Source: Firmicutes bacterium UBA4975 (GTDB lineage Bacteria; Bacillota; Proteinivoracia; UBA4975). Taken from it: a stretch of DNA of 8,375 nucleotides. A program made the position numbers and the translations under genes. The notes under the pieces were generated by a model, which saw only the letters and a list, made by a program, of their open reading frames with translations, searched no databases and was not told the origin of the DNA. Shown here piece after piece: positions 1 to 6,925 of this stretch. The first letter of the stretch is position 1. Each line of letters begins with the position of its first letter. The stretch is taken from contig DGZR01000049.1 of the NCBI GenBank assembly GCA_002397155.1, positions 1 to 8,375 of the forward strand, in the 5' to 3' direction.

Positions 1-1
1 G

Positions 2-1492
2 GCAGATTTTTTGATAGCCCAAAGCAGACTGGTGCGCGCCAAGCTCTCCCGGATCGACGGGGCAAAACCTGAACTGTCTAGTGCGGAGGCCGCCCTAAAG
101 GTTGCAGAACGGGTTAAGAATACTGCGTTTATCCTTAGTAAGGTCGAATCCAAGGACAGGATTAAGAACCCGCAGCCGCCATTCATTACCAGCACCCTGC
201 AGCAGCAAGCGGGAAGAAAACTGAATTTCAGCGCCAGGAAGACGATGTCTGTTGCCCAGCAGCTGTATGAAGGTATTAGCTTGGGCAAAAGGGGCACCAC
301 AGGCCTGCTGACTTATATGCGTACTGACTCGGTTCGGATTTCCGAAGATTTTCAGAAAGCAACCCAAGAGTTTATTGGCGGACATTTCGGTAAAGAATAT
401 GTACCGGGGCGGCCTCCTCAATACACCTCCCGGAAGGGAGCCCAAGATGCTCACGAGGCTATTCGTCCCACCGATGTAACTCTGATCCCGGAGGAAATAC
501 GCTCTTACCTATCTCCTGATCAGTATGCCCTTTACCAGCTGGTCTGGCAGCGTTATGTCATGAGCCAAATGAACCCTGCTCGATATAAGCAGCAGACTGC
601 CACTTTTTCAGGCGGAAATATTATTTTTAAAGCCTCGCACCTGAGACTGATTTTCCCGGGTTTTCTAAAGGCGGGGGCAGAGCCGGAAAAGGAAGCTGAG
701 GGAGCTGATTTTGAGGCTATCCGCGCGGGGGCAGAAGCGGTGATTAAGGATGTTTTCCCGGAGCAGCACTTTACTCAAGCCCCGCCTGCTTACAGTGAGG
801 CCCTGTTAATCAAGGACATGGAACTTAAAGGTATCGGCAGGCCGAGCACTTATGCCCCAACTATAGATACTTTGCTGCAACGGGGGTATGTGGACAAAGA
901 AAATAGCAAACTGCAACCTACTGAGTTGGGTTGTACTGTCAACGAGTTGCTGGGGCGCTTTTTCCCCGATATCCTCGACTTGGATTTTACTGCTGAACTG
1001 GAACACCAGCTGGATAATATAGGTGACGGCAAACTGGAATGGAAAAAAGTTGTCGGCGATTTCTATCGCAAATTTAAGAAGGATGTAGAGATTGCGGAAA
1101 AAGAAATGGATATTGTCACCGTTGCCGATGAAGTCAGCGATGAAGTTTGTGAAAATTGCGGGCGCAACCTGGTCATAAAGGCGGGAAGATACGGCAAGTT
1201 TTTGGCTTGCCCAGGTTATCCGGAGTGCAAAAATACTAAACCGCTGCTGAGGAGAATTAACGTCCAGTGCCCTAAGTGCGGCGGTGATATCGTGCACTTG
1301 AGAAGCCGCAAGGGCCGCTGGTTTTATGGTTGTACAAACTATCCCGACTGTGACTTTCGTTCCTGGAAGCAGCCAGTGGCGGAAAAGTGTCCCCTCTGTG
1401 CTTCACTATTGGTGGTTCAGAAGAAAGATACCTTGGGATGCAGCAATACTGCATGTCCATATACCCGCGAGAGGGAGCAGGCGAATGAGTGA
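2..1492 (+). CDS. topA: DNA topoisomerase I, 5'-truncated by window edge
   Basis: Type IA topoisomerase that relaxes negatively supercoiled DNA by cutting one strand through a 5'-phosphotyrosine link. The reading frame is open from base 2, so the gene begins upstream; roughly the first 190-200 residues (the TOPRIM region) are missing, and the TTG at base 11 is not a real start. Visible are the active-site stretch GLLTYMRTDS, whose catalytic tyrosine codon is 314-316, the DAHEAIRPTD motif, and the GIGRPSTYAPTI motif. The C-terminus carries three zinc-ribbon modules starting at the cysteine codons at 1148, 1268 and 1388. The first two have CxxC...Cx5C spacing and the third CxxC...Cx4C, as in full-length bacterial TopA. 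It overlaps trmFO by 8 bp, which implies co-transcription and translational coupling. In Firmicutes dprA commonly lies upstream, but that region is outside the window. Confidence 0.97.
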   Translation, partial: ADFLIAQSRLVRAKLSRIDGAKPELSSAEAALKVAERVKNTAFILSKVESKDRIKNPQPPFITSTLQQQAGRKLNFSARKTMSVAQQLYEGISLGKRGTTGLLTYMRTDSVRISEDFQKATQEFIGGHFGKEYVPGRPPQYTSRKGAQDAHEAIRPTDVTLIPEEIRSYLSPDQYALYQLVWQRYVMSQMNPARYKQQTATFSGGNIIFKASHLRLIFPGFLKAGAEPEKEAEGADFEAIRAGAEAVIKDVFPEQHFTQAPPAYSEALLIKDMELKGIGRPSTYAPTIDTLLQRGYVDKENSKLQPTELGCTVNELLGRFFPDILDLDFTAELEHQLDNIGDGKLEWKKVVGDFYRKFKKDVEIAEKEMDIVTVADEVSDEVCENCGRNLVIKAGRYGKFLACPGYPECKNTKPLLRRINVQCPKCGGDIVHLRSRKGRWFYGCTNYPDCDFRSWKQPVAEKCPLCASLLVVQKKDTLGCSNTACPYTREREQANE

Positions 1493-2783
1493 TATTACCA
1501 TCATCGGCGGCGGTCTAGCCGGGTGTGAGGCTGCCTGGCAACTAGCCAACCGGGGTCTGTCAGTTCTTGTAATTGAAATGCGTCCGGAGCGGATGACTCC
1601 GGCCCATACCGGAGGGGATTTGGCAGAACTGGTTTGCAGTAATTCGTTGGGGGCGGTCAACCCATATACTCCAAGCGGATTGCTGAAATCTGAATTGCGA
1701 GCTTTGAATTCCTTGATTATGGCTTGCGCTGATCAAACTAGAGTACCGGCTGGGGACGCCTTGGCTGTCGACCGCTCTCTTTTTGCCCAGCTGGTTACTG
1801 CGAAAATTAGCGGACACCCGAACATACGTCTCCGGCGGGAACATTGGACCCAGTTTCCCTCCGCTCCAGCAATTATTGCTACTGGACCGCTTACCGATGG
1901 AGAGTTTGCCCAGACGCTGAAATCTAGTCTGGGCGAAGATATGCTTTCTTTTTTCGACGCTGCCGCTCCAATTATCTTCGGGGAGAGTATTAATTTCAGC
2001 AAAGTATTCCGCGCTTCCAGATATGGTAAGGGCGGCGCCGATTACCTGAATTGTCCCTTGAGCAAGGAAGAATACCAGACCTTCTATAGAAACTTGATCG
2101 AGGCTGAGACTGTTGACCTGAAGGAATTTGAAGGGAGCAATTTTTTTGAGCACTGCCTGCCCGTGGAAGTGATTGCAAAGAGAGGGCCAAAAACCCTTAC
2201 CTTTGGACCGATGAAGCCGGTAGGTCTCCAAGACCCTTGCACGGGCAGGCAACCCTATGCTGTGGCCCAATTGCGCCGTGAGGATATTGAGGGTGAGCTC
2301 TATAACCTTGTGGGGTTCCAAACCAATCTTACCTGGAAGGAACAGAAGAGGGTGCTGCGCTTGATCCCAGGCCTTGAAAACGCTGATTTTGCCCGTTTTG
2401 GCGTTATGCACCGCAATACTTATATCAACGGGCCCAAAATCTTCGGCAAAAATTATCAACTGCAAGCTTTTCCCGGACGGTACATTGCCGGGCAGTTAGC
2501 AGGAGTGGAAGGGTATTTGGAGTCCACTATGTCCGGCTTGGTGGCGGCGCTGGATTTGTGGGGCGAAAGCAAAGGTATTTCAATCGATTTCCCTCGGGAA
2601 ACTCTGTCAGGCAGTCTTACTAATTACGTGTCCCGGGACAACGTCAACTTTCAACCCATGAACGCCAATTTTGGCCTGCTGCCTCCCTTAAGGACAAAGG
2701 GGAGCAAAAAACAGCGCCGAGAAGAATATGTAGAGCGGGGAAAAAATAAATTATTTTTGTTTGCTAAAGATTTGCTTTGCTAA
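1485..2783 (+). CDS. trmFO: FAD/folate-dependent tRNA m5U54 methyltransferase TrmFO
   Basis: Methylates uridine 54 in the T-loop of tRNAs using methylenetetrahydrofolate and FADH2, in the cytoplasm; this is the Firmicute alternative to SAM-dependent TrmA. The 432-residue product is of normal length. It opens with the FAD dinucleotide-binding motif IIGGGLAGCEAAW (about residues 6-18). Cys51 in LVCSNSLGA and Cys224 in FEHCLPVEVIA fall where the B. subtilis catalytic cysteines C53 and C226 lie, both with the same offset of two. The C-terminal half has the conserved GPMKPVGL, YINGP and GQLAGVEGY stretches. The ATG at 1485 is chosen because the FAD motif must be near the N-terminus and GAGGGAG (1471-1477) lies 7 nt upstream. 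The frame stays open back to 1326, but that part only overlaps the topA zinc-ribbon coding and is not credible as protein. The older name is gid. Confidence 0.97.
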   Translation: MSDITIIGGGLAGCEAAWQLANRGLSVLVIEMRPERMTPAHTGGDLAELVCSNSLGAVNPYTPSGLLKSELRALNSLIMACADQTRVPAGDALAVDRSLFAQLVTAKISGHPNIRLRREHWTQFPSAPAIIATGPLTDGEFAQTLKSSLGEDMLSFFDAAAPIIFGESINFSKVFRASRYGKGGADYLNCPLSKEEYQTFYRNLIEAETVDLKEFEGSNFFEHCLPVEVIAKRGPKTLTFGPMKPVGLQDPCTGRQPYAVAQLRREDIEGELYNLVGFQTNLTWKEQKRVLRLIPGLENADFARFGVMHRNTYINGPKIFGKNYQLQAFPGRYIAGQLAGVEGYLESTMSGLVAALDLWGESKGISIDFPRETLSGSLTNYVSRDNVNFQPMNANFGLLPPLRTKGSKKQRREEYVERGKNKLFLFAKDLLC

Positions 2784-2785
2784 TG

Positions 2786-2814
2786 TTGTTTTCCTATTCA
2801 CACTTTGCTATTAT
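2786..2814 (+). promoter_or_regulatory. predicted vegetative (sigma-A type) promoter for xerC-codY
   Basis: TTGTTT (2786-2791) and TATTAT (2809-2814) are separated by exactly 17 nt. A TG dinucleotide at 2806-2807, one base before the -10, makes it an extended -10 promoter. It lies in the only gap (2784-2834) between trmFO and xerC. The expected transcription start is near 2820-2822, which leaves a leader of only about 14 nt and places the start at or inside the ribosome-binding site AAAGGGTG (2819-2826). No terminator is visible after trmFO, so read-through from topA-trmFO is also likely. Confidence 0.5.
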
Positions 2815-2834
2815 AGATAAAGGGTGTTAAAATA

Positions 2835-3698
2835 TTGGTGATCTTGACAGACTATGTCAAATGGTTGCAAGTGAATGGCTTTTCTTCAGAAACCGTCAAG
2901 GCTTATCAAAATGATTTGCAGGATTTTTTACGCTCCCTGTCAGTCACACTTGAAGAGGCGGATCGGAATGATATCCGCAGGTTCTTGGCGCTGCTTCAGT
3001 CCAGAGGCTGTTCGAAGCGAACAGCAGCCCGAAAGCTTGCTGCAATCCGCAGTTATTACCGCTACTGTCTTCTCACCGGCGAGCACGAGTTGAATCCTGC
3101 CCAAGGAATCAGGACCCCGAAGTTTGGCCGGTCGCTGCCTAGGTTTCTTTACCCGGACACGGTGTGCGAACTCCTGGATCTTCCTAAGGATACCCCTCTG
3201 GGCTTACGGGACAAGGCAATGCTGGAGTTGCTGTATGCTACAGGGATACGAGTTGGAGAACTTGTAGCCTTGGAGTTGGCGGATTTTAAAGCCGAGAGCA
3301 GCCAAATTATTGTCACCGGAAAGGGCAACAAACAGCGCTTACTACCCATTAACCTTGAAGCAGTTGTCTCGCTGGAGCATTACTTGGAAGAGGGACGACC
3401 TAAACTTGTTACCCGTCCCTGCCCGAAAATCTGGTTAAATAAAGACGGCGGGGCACTGGGGCAAAGGGGAGTGCGCTGGATACTGACGAAATACTGCAAG
3501 GACTTGTCCCTTAAGCATTCAGTATCCCCCCACGTAATCAGACACAGCTTTGCCACCCATATGTTGGAGAATGGTGCTGATCTGAGGACTGTCCAGGAGA
3601 TTTTAGGCCATTCCAGTCTGTCGTCAACCCAAATCTATACCCATGTCACCAAGGAACATCTTAAAGCTGTTTACGAAAACAGCCACCCCAGAGCGTAA
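2835..3698 (+). CDS. xerC: tyrosine recombinase XerC (CodV-like)
   Basis: Site-specific recombinase that, with XerD, resolves chromosome dimers at the dif site near the terminus. The 287-residue product has the N-terminal SAM-like core-binding domain (about residues 1-85) and a complete catalytic domain. Arg139 (ATGIRVGEL), Lys163 (TGKGNKQR), His233 and Arg236 (HVIRHSFATH), His259 (LGHSS) and nucleophile Tyr268 (TQIYTHV) are all present, so the enzyme should be active. XerC rather than XerD or a phage integrase is inferred from position: codV/xerC follows trmFO and precedes codY in Firmicutes. The start is uncertain among TTG 2835, GTG 2838 and TTG 2844. AAAGGGTG at 2819-2826 fits TTG 2835 best (8 nt spacing) and GTG 2838 acceptably. 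The gene is preceded by its own predicted promoter and followed after 29 bp by codY. Confidence 0.94.
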   Translation: MVILTDYVKWLQVNGFSSETVKAYQNDLQDFLRSLSVTLEEADRNDIRRFLALLQSRGCSKRTAARKLAAIRSYYRYCLLTGEHELNPAQGIRTPKFGRSLPRFLYPDTVCELLDLPKDTPLGLRDKAMLELLYATGIRVGELVALELADFKAESSQIIVTGKGNKQRLLPINLEAVVSLEHYLEEGRPKLVTRPCPKIWLNKDGGALGQRGVRWILTKYCKDLSLKHSVSPHVIRHSFATHMLENGADLRTVQEILGHSSLSSTQIYTHVTKEHLKAVYENSHPRA

Positions 3699-3727
3699 AA
3701 TTTTAATCAAAAGAGGAGGAAAAAATC

Positions 3728-4450
3728 ATGCAAAACCTGCTACAAAAAAACCGCCGACTGAACAAAGTTTTTCAAAACGCAGCCGGCGAGTCGGTTGACT
3801 TTGCAGAAGTTGCCGAGGTACTGCAGGAAATCATCAGCGCAGACGCTTTTATTATCAGCGTCAAGGGAGAAATTTTGGGGAAGGCCGCCAGTTATAAAGG
3901 TGCAGAATTTCCCCAAGACTTTAATGAGGCCCTAACCGACATTCAGAAGGTCCAATTCAATGTTGCTGAACCCGTTGTGGACAGTGTCTTTCCTGGGAAA
4001 AATACTGCTATCGTCCCAGTAATCGGCAAGAACCAAAGGGTAGGAACTTTGCTTCTGGTAAAGGATGGCAAATTTGAAGAAAGGGACCTGGTCAGCGCTG
4101 AATTCGCTGCCACTGTTGTCGGTATGGTCATCCTTCGTACCAGGGCTGATATTATCGACGAAGAAGACCGTAATCGGGCAATTGTCCAGAAGGCGCTTAA
4201 CACCTTGTCCTATTCCGAACAAGAAGCAGTCGAACATATCTTTCAAGAGTTAGACGGCAGAGAAGGCCTTCTAGTCGCCAGCAAAATTGCCGATCGGGTG
4301 GGCATTACCCGTTCAGTCATAGTCAATGCCTTGCGCAAATTTGAAAGCGCCGGGGTGATCGAATCCCGTTCCCTGGGCATGAAGGGCACTTTCATCCGCA
4401 TTCTCAACGATCAATTAGTGCCTGAACTAGAAGCGCTGAAAAACCGTTAG
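3728..4450 (+). CDS. codY: global nutrient-responsive transcriptional regulator CodY, shortened sensor domain
   Basis: CodY is a dimeric DNA-binding repressor that in Firmicutes senses branched-chain amino acids and usually GTP, and represses starvation, transport and often motility genes. The start is secure: ATG 3728 with AGGAGG (3714-3719) 8 nt upstream. The C-terminal winged helix (about residues 160-228) is nearly identical to the family, including ASKIADRVGITRSVIVNALR and SAGVIESRSLGMKG, so the DNA target should be the usual CodY box. The N-terminal GAF domain is unusual. The protein has 240 residues against 259 in B. subtilis, and all 19 missing residues fall between residues 51 and 94. 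F61 and P62 align with B. subtilis F71/P72, but the segment aligning with R61, M62 and M65 is gone. The SRRGK stretch reads SVKGE. Ligand response may therefore differ. It shares the xerC transcript and ends in its own terminator. Confidence 0.96.
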   Translation: MQNLLQKNRRLNKVFQNAAGESVDFAEVAEVLQEIISADAFIISVKGEILGKAASYKGAEFPQDFNEALTDIQKVQFNVAEPVVDSVFPGKNTAIVPVIGKNQRVGTLLLVKDGKFEERDLVSAEFAATVVGMVILRTRADIIDEEDRNRAIVQKALNTLSYSEQEAVEHIFQELDGREGLLVASKIADRVGITRSVIVNALRKFESAGVIESRSLGMKGTFIRILNDQLVPELEALKNR

Positions 4451-4477
4451 CCCTCGTTTCGAGGGCTTTTCTTCTTT
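4449..4477 (+). terminator. intrinsic terminator of codY
   Basis: A perfect 8-bp stem, AGCCCTCG (4449-4456) with CGAGGGCT (4460-4467), closes a TTT loop and runs straight into the T-rich tract TTTTCTTCTTT. The 5' arm includes the last two bases of the codY stop codon (TAG, 4448-4450), so termination is fused to the end of the gene. It should separate the xerC-codY transcript from the chemotaxis operon. Confidence 0.9.
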
Positions 4478-4503
4478 CCTGGGGATATTAGGCAGGAAAA
4501 GAA
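4472..4503 (+). repeat. imperfect inverted repeat directly after the codY terminator
   Basis: TTCTTTCCTG (4472-4481) pairs with CAGGAAAAGAA (4493-4503) through ten base pairs with a single bulged A, closing an 11-nt loop. The inner seven pairs (TTTCCTG/CAGGAAA) are perfect. The 5' arm uses part of the T-tract of the preceding terminator but not its stem, so both hairpins could form. No T-run follows, so it is not a second intrinsic terminator. It could protect the codY mRNA 3' end, structure the che leader, or be chance. Confidence 0.4.
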
Positions 4504-4507
4504 CGGC

Positions 4508-4522
4508 AATTCGTCGAAAATA
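4508..4522 (+). promoter_or_regulatory. weak CodY-box-like sequence upstream of cheY
   Basis: AATTCGTCGAAAATA matches the CodY consensus AATTTTCWGAAAATT at 10 of 15 positions and contains a perfect TTCG-T-CGAA palindrome (4510-4518). It lies 30 bp before the cheY start in the only non-coding stretch ahead of the chemotaxis operon. Ten matches in AT-rich DNA is close to background, so this is a candidate only. I could not identify a sigma-A or sigma-28 promoter with good boxes in 4478-4552. Confidence 0.2.
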
Positions 4523-4552
4523 GTGTAAAACCAAGCAACTGGGGGGAAGGAA

Positions 4553-4921
4553 TTGGGTCCGAAGAAACGCATTCTAGTAGTGGACGATGCAGCTTTTATG
4601 CGAATGATGATCAGAAACATCCTTACCAAGAACAACTTTGAAGTGGCGGGGGAGGCGGCCAACGGCGAAGAGGCCGTGAGCAAGTACATTGAGCTGTCTC
4701 CCGATCTGGTTACTCTGGACATAACCATGCCCGGCATGGACGGGGTCACCGTCCTAAAAAAAATTCGCCAGCACGATCCCAACGCTCGGGTGGTGATGTG
4801 CTCGGCCATGGGCCAGCAGGCCATGGTCGTTGATGCCATTCAAAATGGGGCAAAAGATTTTATCAATAAACCCTTTCATCCCCAAAAGGTTGTTGAGATC
4901 CTGCGCCGGGTCTTGAGATAG
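4553..4921 (+). CDS. cheY: chemotaxis response regulator CheY
   Basis: Single-domain receiver of 122 residues that takes a phosphate from CheA and, in the phospho form, is expected to bind the flagellar switch. All receiver residues are present: acidic pair D11-D12 (RILVVDDA), phosphoacceptor D56 (LVTLDITMPGMDG), switch residue S84 (MCSAMG) and K106 (FINKPF). There is no output domain, so it is CheY rather than a DNA-binding regulator. The start is taken as TTG 4553 because no ATG or GTG in frame leaves the first beta strand intact. The upstream GGGGGGAAGG (4541-4550) serves as ribosome-binding site, though close to the start. It is the first gene of the che operon, separated from codY by a terminator and a 102-bp gap. 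The stop codon abuts the cheA start region. Confidence 0.95.
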   Translation: MGPKKRILVVDDAAFMRMMIRNILTKNNFEVAGEAANGEEAVSKYIELSPDLVTLDITMPGMDGVTVLKKIRQHDPNARVVMCSAMGQQAMVVDAIQNGAKDFINKPFHPQKVVEILRRVLR

Positions 4922-4924
4922 GTG

Positions 4925-6925
4925 ATGACAGTGGATAATCAAGAATTGAGCGCCTACCTGCCCCTTTTTATTGAGGAGAGCAAGGAGTACATCCAGCAAA
5001 TCTCGGACAACCTCCTGCGCCTGGAACGGGAAGCAAGGGATGCCGAAGCGATAAACGAGGTCTTCCGCGCCGTCCACACCCTAAAGGGTATGGCGGCCAC
5101 CATGGGCTATTCTGAAATAAGCCAGCTAGCCCATGAAGCGGAAAACCTGCTGGATGAAATTCGCCACAACTCGATTGAAATCAGCCCGGCTATGATTACA
5201 GGGTTTTTTCACGTCGTCGACGAATTTGAAAACCAGGTGGGACACCTGGTGGAAACCGGTGAACCCCTGCCCATGCCCCGCCAGAAAATTGAAGAGATCC
5301 GCGCTTTTCTCAGCCGCCCGGTCCGAGAAGAAGTAAGCCCCCAAGAAGGGGAGGGGGAAGAAATTGAGGGCGAGGAGCCGGATACCCCGGAAGGGCAAGA
5401 TGCCCCGGCCGAGCCCAGTCCCCCCGGGGCCTACAAGCTGGAAGTTTTTTTTACCTCCGACTGTCTCCTGCCCCAGGCCCGAGCGTTGATTGTCTGCAAT
5501 CAACTGGCCTCGGTGGGCACCCTTCTCAGCACCAACCCCTCTCAGGAAGACCTGCCCGACCTGGCCGCCCTGGACAAGCTCCAGTGCTGGGTCCGGGACA
5601 TCCGCCCGGACCAGGTGCGGGCCCTGTTGGAGGGTGGCGTGGAAATAGACTACTATACCATAGAATTGGCCGAGGACGAAGAATCCCCCCCGGCCGCGGA
5701 CAGTCCGGCTCAAGACCCCGGGGCGGAGGTGCCGGACCCCGCCGATTCCCGGCACGAGGCCCAGGTATTCCGCCCCAGCATTCGGGTCGATACCGAGAAG
5801 CTGGACCAACTCCTCAACCTGGTCAGCGAGCTGGTCATCAACAAAACGGCTCTGCAGCAAGGAGCGGCGGCCTATCCCCCTCTCACAGAAGGGGTTGAGC
5901 ACCTCCATCGCTTGACCTCCGAGCTCCAGTCCATCGTCATGAAAATGCGGATGATCCCCCTGGAAACGGTTTTTAATCGCTTTCCCCGCATGATCAGGGA
6001 CACCGCCATGAGTCTGAACAAGCTGGTCAACTTTGAGATAGAAGGGGCGGAGACCGAGCTGGACCGGACGATTATCGACGATATCGCCGACCCCCTGGTC
6101 CATCTACTCCGCAACGCCATAGACCACGGGATTGAACCGGTGGAGCAGCGGCTGCAAAAGGGCAAGCCCCGGACGGGGACGGTGAGCCTCAAAGCCTACC
6201 AGACGGGGAACCAAGTCATAATCGAAGTCTCCGACGACGGCCGGGGATTGGACCTGGGGCACATTCAGAGCAAGGCCCGGGAACTGCGCCTGTTCACCGG
6301 CTTGGAGGCCGACCAGGCTGAACTGCAAAACCTGATTTTCACTCCGGGTTTCAGCACCGCCGAGAACGTCACCGACTTGTCGGGGCGGGGGGTGGGCCTG
6401 GATGTGGTGAAAAATTCTATTGAATCCCTAGGGGGCGCCATCGAAGTCCTTTCCCAGCCCGACGCCGGTGCCATGTTCCGCATTTCCCTGCCCCTGACCC
6501 TGGCGATCATCCAGGGGCTCTTAGTCAAGTGCGGCGCAGAGCACTACGCTGTGCCCCTGACTTATGTTGAAGAGACGGGATTTTTCTACTCCGATGAGAT
6601 TCGCACCATCGGGCAGCAAGAGATCATAATGCTCCGAGGAAAAGTCCTGCCCCTAGTTTTCTTAAGCAAGCTCTTGGGGGCCGAGGAGGCGGAACCGGGC
6701 GAACTGAGCCTGGTGGTGGTCCGGTACGGCCAGGGCCAGGTGGGAATTGTCGTCGATGACCTGGTGGCTCAACAGGACATCGTCATCAAGAATCTGAACT
6801 GGGGGGAGCGCTTCTTTCGTTCCTTCTTGGGCTGCTCGATCCTCGGAGACGGCTCTGTGGTCATGATCCTGGATATCTCCGTCATCCTGTCCGGGCTCAA
6901 GTTGAGGGGGGTAATCAATGAATAG
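4925..6925 (+). CDS. cheA: chemotaxis histidine kinase CheA
   Basis: Cytoplasmic receptor-coupled kinase that phosphorylates CheY. The 666 residues show the full five-domain order. P1 (about 1-105) has phosphorylated His51 in AVHTLKG. An acidic, proline-rich linker (about 130-168) leads to a P2 CheY-docking domain (about 170-248) and a second acidic linker. P3, the dimerisation helices (about 282-345), follows. The P4 ATPase domain has the N box (LLRNAIDHGIE, Asn397), G1 box (DDGRGLD, from Asp437) and G2 box (GRGVGLDVVK, from Gly487). P5, the CheW-like domain, runs from about 530 to the end. All catalytic motifs are intact. The start is not certain: GTG 4922, ATG 4925 and GTG 4931 are in frame. 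ATG 4925 is preferred as the standard codon; AGGTG (4920-4924) would also suit GTG 4931. The last 8 bp overlap cheW. GC content is clearly higher here than in the genes before codY. Confidence 0.96.
   Translation: MTVDNQELSAYLPLFIEESKEYIQQISDNLLRLEREARDAEAINEVFRAVHTLKGMAATMGYSEISQLAHEAENLLDEIRHNSIEISPAMITGFFHVVDEFENQVGHLVETGEPLPMPRQKIEEIRAFLSRPVREEVSPQEGEGEEIEGEEPDTPEGQDAPAEPSPPGAYKLEVFFTSDCLLPQARALIVCNQLASVGTLLSTNPSQEDLPDLAALDKLQCWVRDIRPDQVRALLEGGVEIDYYTIELAEDEESPPAADSPAQDPGAEVPDPADSRHEAQVFRPSIRVDTEKLDQLLNLVSELVINKTALQQGAAAYPPLTEGVEHLHRLTSELQSIVMKMRMIPLETVFNRFPRMIRDTAMSLNKLVNFEIEGAETELDRTIIDDIADPLVHLLRNAIDHGIEPVEQRLQKGKPRTGTVSLKAYQTGNQVIIEVSDDGRGLDLGHIQSKARELRLFTGLEADQAELQNLIFTPGFSTAENVTDLSGRGVGLDVVKNSIESLGGAIEVLSQPDAGAMFRISLPLTLAIIQGLLVKCGAEHYAVPLTYVEETGFFYSDEIRTIGQQEIIMLRGKVLPLVFLSKLLGAEEAEPGELSLVVVRYGQGQVGIVVDDLVAQQDIVIKNLNWGERFFRSFLGCSILGDGSVVMILDISVILSGLKLRGVINE

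Noticed and set aside
1326..1484. N-terminal extension of trmFO
   Set aside because: The frame is open but overlaps the topA zinc-ribbon coding. The family starts right at the FAD motif, and a good ribosome-binding site precedes ATG 1485.
1560..2465. A 301-codon open frame on the minus strand inside trmFO
   Set aside because: It is antisense to a fully conserved TrmFO and shows no family motif, so it is a shadow frame.
4478..4552. Sigma-28 or sigma-A promoter for the che operon
   Set aside because: TAAA at 4526 with the expected spacing meets GGAAGGAA, a poor match to the sigma-28 -10 box. No sigma-A pair with acceptable boxes and spacing was found, so none is annotated.
5232..5250. Perfect 8-bp inverted repeat ACCAGGTG-GGA-CACCTGGT inside cheA
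   Set aside because: There is no T-run, it lies in the coding sequence just after the P1 domain, and one such repeat is expected by chance in several kilobases.
5126..6103. A 325-codon open frame on the minus strand inside cheA
   Set aside because: It is antisense to conserved CheA domains, has no recognisable motif or ribosome-binding site, and is explained by the strong GC bias of the cheA codons.
6382..6396. G-rich run resembling a G-quadruplex
   Set aside because: The bases encode the invariant CheA G2-box glycines and the run lacks four properly spaced G tracts, so the protein motif explains it.
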